Assembly (NCBI GenBank): GCA_024692565.1
Contig: JAILMN010000016.1
Location: 1-54,429, forward strand
Reading direction: 5' to 3'
Length of the DNA stretch: 54,429 nt
From: Paludibacteraceae bacterium
GTDB lineage: Bacteria > Bacteroidota > Bacteroidia > Bacteroidales > Paludibacteraceae
The position numbers and the translations under genes are program-made. This document shows, piece by piece, positions 52,162 through 54,429 of this stretch. Each line of letters begins with the position of its first letter. Within the stretch, counting starts at the first letter, position 1. The notes under the pieces are model-generated. The model did no database searches. It saw only the letters and a program-made list of their open reading frames with translations, and was not told the origin of the DNA.

Positions 52162-52362
52162 ATGGATAAAGGAAAAACTCCATTAGATGTATACCAAGAT
52201 CAGGTAGGTCATCATCCCAGACCTCAGACAAAAGAAGAAGTAGAGGCTCGTTTTAATGAACTACTTACCGCAAGAGACGATGATTTCTTGCAAGGTATAG
52301 TCCATTCTGGTGGATTAGTGAAAAATGAACAACTAAATAGAGATAAGGAGTCTTCAAAATGA
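52162..52362 (+). CDS. Small hydrophilic protein in the envelope operon
   Basis: A 66-aa product without signal peptide or known domain (DKGKTPLDVYQDQVGHHPRPQTKEE start). It is acidic-basic and probably disordered at both ends. It lies 11 bases after the preceding gene, and its stop overlaps the next start by four bases (ATGA), which argues that it is translated. Confidence 0.6.
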   Translation: MDKGKTPLDVYQDQVGHHPRPQTKEEVEARFNELLTARDDDFLQGIVHSGGLVKNEQLNRDKESSK

Positions 52363-52850
52363 AAAAACTATTATCTTTGGTCGGAGCAATAATAATTGCT
52401 GCCACCACTTTTGCCCAATCGTACAATTCTGATCTCAATGATTTGGGGCAATATGTACAACGCATGTATTTGAACGAACCTTTTGAAGGGGCGCGTATCG
52501 TAGAAAATGTTGATAAATGCTATCTAATCACAGTAGTAGCAGAAAGGTCCGGAAAAAATGATTATGCTACTAATAGAAAAGCAGAAGTCAAAGGTTTGAG
52601 TTATGCCAATACATTCCTTAATGGGGCCGTAGTAAGCCAAAACACAGTAGTGCATACTAAAGAGAACTCTAGAGGGTATTCTTTCGAAGAAATAGAAGAT
52701 TTTATAGAGTCTCGCTCTATGGGTTATGTGCAAACCATGCAATTGCTTTCGACTTTTACTGGCGACAAAGGCAAGAAAGTGTTTGTCTATTGCAAACAAC
52801 TCCCAATGCCTGAGAAACCACAGGGTAAAAAGAATCGCAAGCGTAAATAA
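52359..52850 (+). CDS. Small secreted protein, LPP20-like
   Basis: A signal peptide (LLSLVGAIIIAATTFAQ) is followed by about 140 residues with the layout of LPP20/FlgO-like envelope proteins (FEGARIVENVDKCYLITVVAERS, NRKAEVKGLSYANTFLNGAVV). The C-terminus is lysine-rich (KPQGKKNRKRK). It is translationally coupled to the small gene before it. The family assignment is weak; only export is well supported. Confidence 0.65.
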   Translation: MKKLLSLVGAIIIAATTFAQSYNSDLNDLGQYVQRMYLNEPFEGARIVENVDKCYLITVVAERSGKNDYATNRKAEVKGLSYANTFLNGAVVSQNTVVHTKENSRGYSFEEIEDFIESRSMGYVQTMQLLSTFTGDKGKKVFVYCKQLPMPEKPQGKKNRKRK

Positions 52851-52875
52851 ATGTTTAACTCAAATGTTTAATACA

Positions 52876-53418
52876 ATGAAAAAGATGTTAATTACATTGC
52901 TTTGCGCAATGTGTGTTTGCGGATTAAACGCAAAAAAAGTTAAAGTTCCTGCCGGCTACGTAGATCTGGGACTCCCTTCCGGAACGCTCTGGGCTGTTCA
53001 AAATGAAGAAGGATATCTTACATTTGACGAAGCAGTAGAACAATTTGGTGCGGCGTTGCCCACAGAAGAGCAGTTTAGGGAGTTGGTTAAAGAAAGCAAG
53101 TGGTCATGGAATGGAAGCGGGTACACGTTCGTCGGGCCCAATGGTGAATCTCTCATTATACCGGCGGCTGGTAATATTGCAGATTATAATGGTCGAAAGG
53201 CTCATCTCAATGGTACAGTAGAACACGAAGGGGACTGGGGACGCTACTGGTCTTCTTCATTACGTAAGGGCAAAGATGGCACTATTGCTGAACCCCATGA
53301 AGGACTATGCTTGTCGTTTGAGGGACACAACGAGATTGATGATGGATTTCCACTTATGCGCGTTTCTTCCAACCGAACAAACAAGAAATATTCTATCCGT
53401 TTGATCTATGTAAAATAA
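52876..53418 (+). CDS. Small secreted FISUMP-like protein, copy 2
   Basis: A paralogue of the 50057 gene. A signal peptide (MLITLLCAMCVCGLNA) is followed by the same order of motifs: LGLPSGTLWAV, LPTEEQFRELVKESKWSW, SLIIPAAGN, RYWSSS and the C-terminal YSIRLIYVK. Length is 180 aa from the signal-peptide start; the longer frame overlaps the upstream gene. A terminator follows, so it closes the operon. Its base composition is less AT-rich than the three genes before it. Confidence 0.75.
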   Translation: MKKMLITLLCAMCVCGLNAKKVKVPAGYVDLGLPSGTLWAVQNEEGYLTFDEAVEQFGAALPTEEQFRELVKESKWSWNGSGYTFVGPNGESLIIPAAGNIADYNGRKAHLNGTVEHEGDWGRYWSSSLRKGKDGTIAEPHEGLCLSFEGHNEIDDGFPLMRVSSNRTNKKYSIRLIYVK

Positions 53419-53435
53419 CCATCCTCCGTGGTGAC

Positions 53436-53469
53436 AATCCGAGACGCATCTCGCGCCTCGGATTTTTTT
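53436..53469 (+). terminator. Terminator of the secreted-protein operon
   Basis: AATCCGAG (53436-53443) pairs with CTCGGATT (53457-53464), followed by five T. It begins 18 bases after the last gene. Confidence 0.85.
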
Positions 53470-53503
53470 ATGCCCGAAAGTAACCTAAACCGAAAAATTG
53501 TTG

Positions 53504-53511
53504 TACCTTTG
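53504..53511 (+). promoter_or_regulatory. -7 box for the 53555 gene
   Basis: TACCTTTG 43 bases before the start codon. The -33 position has no TTTG, so the promoter may be weak or activator-dependent. Confidence 0.6.
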
Positions 53512-53554
53512 TGGTAATGTCTGATTTTGGACAGAAACACAAATTTACAACATC

Positions 53555-53737
53555 ATGTTTTATCTATTAGAATCAACGGCTGAACGCCGTGCACGTCGTA
53601 ACAACGACATCAAACACCTTTTCCAACACCTCACCATCAACGAGGGCATGTCCTTCATGAACGCCTACGAAGCAGTCGGGTATCATTTTTACCTCTCTTC
53701 CGAGCAAATTCGGCAGATAATTGCAGGTCGCTGTTAG
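53555..53737 (+). CDS. Small protein of unknown function (60 aa)
   Basis: The protein is basic and helical (STAERRARRNNDIKHLFQHL then SSEQIRQIIAGRC), with a helix-turn-helix-like second half. No family was recognised; small DNA-binding proteins of mobile elements look similar, but no mobile gene is visible. The promoter and clear start support the gene. The next gene, 209 bases downstream, may form a pair with it. Confidence 0.6.
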   Translation: MFYLLESTAERRARRNNDIKHLFQHLTINEGMSFMNAYEAVGYHFYLSSEQIRQIIAGRC

Positions 53738-53777
53738 AAGTGGTGAAAACCACCATAATAGTCCCGAAAATTAGCAG

Positions 53778-53887
53778 TAATTTTGTCGTCGGAAACGGTG
53801 ATCCATGATTAAGTTACAACGTAACAAATGTAATGGTCACGTTTCCTCCTCTTCGGTCCGTGAACACGATGTTGGTTCACGTCCCGA
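53778..53887 (+). promoter_or_regulatory. Promoter and structured leader of the 53947 gene
   Basis: A -7 box TAATTTTG (53778-53785) is followed six bases later by the start of a hairpin: GGAAAC-G-GTGA (53791-53801) pairs with TCAC-GTTTCC (53837-53846) and encloses GTTAC-AAC-GTAAC. A second hairpin has CCTC-TT-CGG and CGTGAAC pairing with GTTCACG and CCGAGG up to 53887. The transcript would begin with the structure. It may be a regulatory leader or small RNA. Confidence 0.55.
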
Positions 53888-53946
53888 GGTTTAGATAACA
53901 ATATTATTAACACGCGAAAGTTTTGGTTTGAGCTTGTTAACACAGA

Positions 53947-54393
53947 ATGGCCATTCGTAAAATCAAAGCCAAGCACAAATCATTTCGCATTATGAGTAAA
54001 GTTAATTTATCGGTCATCGACCAATTCTTCAGTGCACAACTGGCAGCTAACGAGAGTGAAGAAACGCTGAAAGCCCTCCGCCCGCAGGTGGAAGAGGCAG
54101 TACAGGAACTGATTCGCCGACAGGGCAAACCTGCTAACTTCACAGGCACGCTCGAGTACCACGGCTTTAAGATCGTCGTGCGTCGTCCGACCTCGTACAC
54201 ATGGGAGAAGAACACCCAGATTAACGACCCATCGCTCGACTATTACAAGCAGCTGCACGGCTATTACGAGAAACTCCAAGCGGACGTCAAAGAAGCCCGT
54301 GCGGACCTCAAACGTACTGCCGAGAAACTCGCCAAAGCGCACCCTGATTCCGAGTCCATCAAACACGGTTTCACCATCGCTATCATGGCGTAA
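53947..54393 (+). CDS. Unknown helical protein (148 aa)
   Basis: Not recognised. The N-terminus is basic (IRKIKAKHKSFRIM) and may be an added segment; an inner ATG at 53992 would give MSKVNLSVIDQFF. The middle has a short beta part (GTLEYHGFKIVVRRPTSYTW) and the C-terminal 60 residues are a coiled coil (YYEKLQADVKEARADLKRTAEKLAKAH). There is no signal peptide. The layout resembles small accessory proteins of mobile elements, but this is only an impression. Confidence 0.65.
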   Translation: MAIRKIKAKHKSFRIMSKVNLSVIDQFFSAQLAANESEETLKALRPQVEEAVQELIRRQGKPANFTGTLEYHGFKIVVRRPTSYTWEKNTQINDPSLDYYKQLHGYYEKLQADVKEARADLKRTAEKLAKAHPDSESIKHGFTIAIMA

Positions 54394-54429
54394 AAGAAAA
54401 CAGAAAAAAGAACCAAAAAAGAATAAAGA

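Noticed and set aside
53555..54393. Edge of a prophage or integrative element
   Set aside because: Two small unknown genes give that impression, but no integrase, attachment repeat or phage gene is present in the window.

Overview
The window comes from a Bacteroidales-type bacterium (phylum Bacteroidota). Evidence: promoters of the form TTTG/CTTG-N19-21-TAnnTTTG occur throughout, there are no Shine-Dalgarno sites, a SusC/SusD pair is present, and the division cluster, TamL, LpxH and SulP proteins are of Bacteroidota type. Many genes give a good family match, but genus and species cannot be named from the sequence. No integrase, transposase, rRNA or CRISPR array is visible.

Layout. 1-774 (minus): end of a ribosomal operon, rpsF-rpsR-rplI. 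991-2310: a TrpB2-type tryptophan synthase beta chain, convergent with a peptidoglycan/division (dcw) cluster on the minus strand, mraZ-rsmH-ftsL-ftsI-murE-mraY-murD-ftsW-murG (12179 down to 2291), driven by a promoter carrying a probable MraZ operator. 12367-15926: an M6-type secreted metalloprotease and a lipoprotein. 16117-22186: a SusC-SusD-lipoprotein uptake operon. 22379-27755: M16 protease, tRNA-Leu(UAG), mazG, lpxH, a MIP18-family Fe-S gene and htpG. 28312-30590: SulP transporter and rubrerythrin. 30605-37020 (minus): rnhB-sppA-lpxK-ABC exporter-mnmA. 37146-42157: tamL, a divergent SpoU methyltransferase, and thrS. 42554-54393 (plus) is an accessory region: a membrane Ser/Thr kinase with a small companion protein, a barrel-like protein and a lipoprotein; a Fic protein; a run of secreted proteins (DUF6175-like, coiled-coil, FISUMP-like, FlgT/LPP20-like); and two small unknown genes at the end.

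The most interesting material lies between or across genes. (1) A compact two-hairpin element occurs three times, always sense to and upstream of a gene. Two copies are identical over 94 bp. The third differs at seven positions in the stems, each matched by a compensating change on the other arm, which points to a selected RNA (or single-strand DNA) structure. (2) A promoter-driven, nested-stem RNA with a terminator-like alternative fold lies at 46150-46393 in a region without a gene. (3) Short tandem repeats (mostly heptamers) sit at operon junctions in one orientation, form the last codons of mraZ and lpxK, and are carried inside several conserved genes (murE, thrS, the SpoU gene, the ABC exporter, mnmA). 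A separate repeat is shared between murG and the SpoU gene. These resemble coding-region palindromic or STRR repeats known from other phyla. (4) Structured leaders precede SulP, fic and the last gene.

Limits: family calls rest on reading motifs in the translations. No homology search, folding energy or expression data were available.
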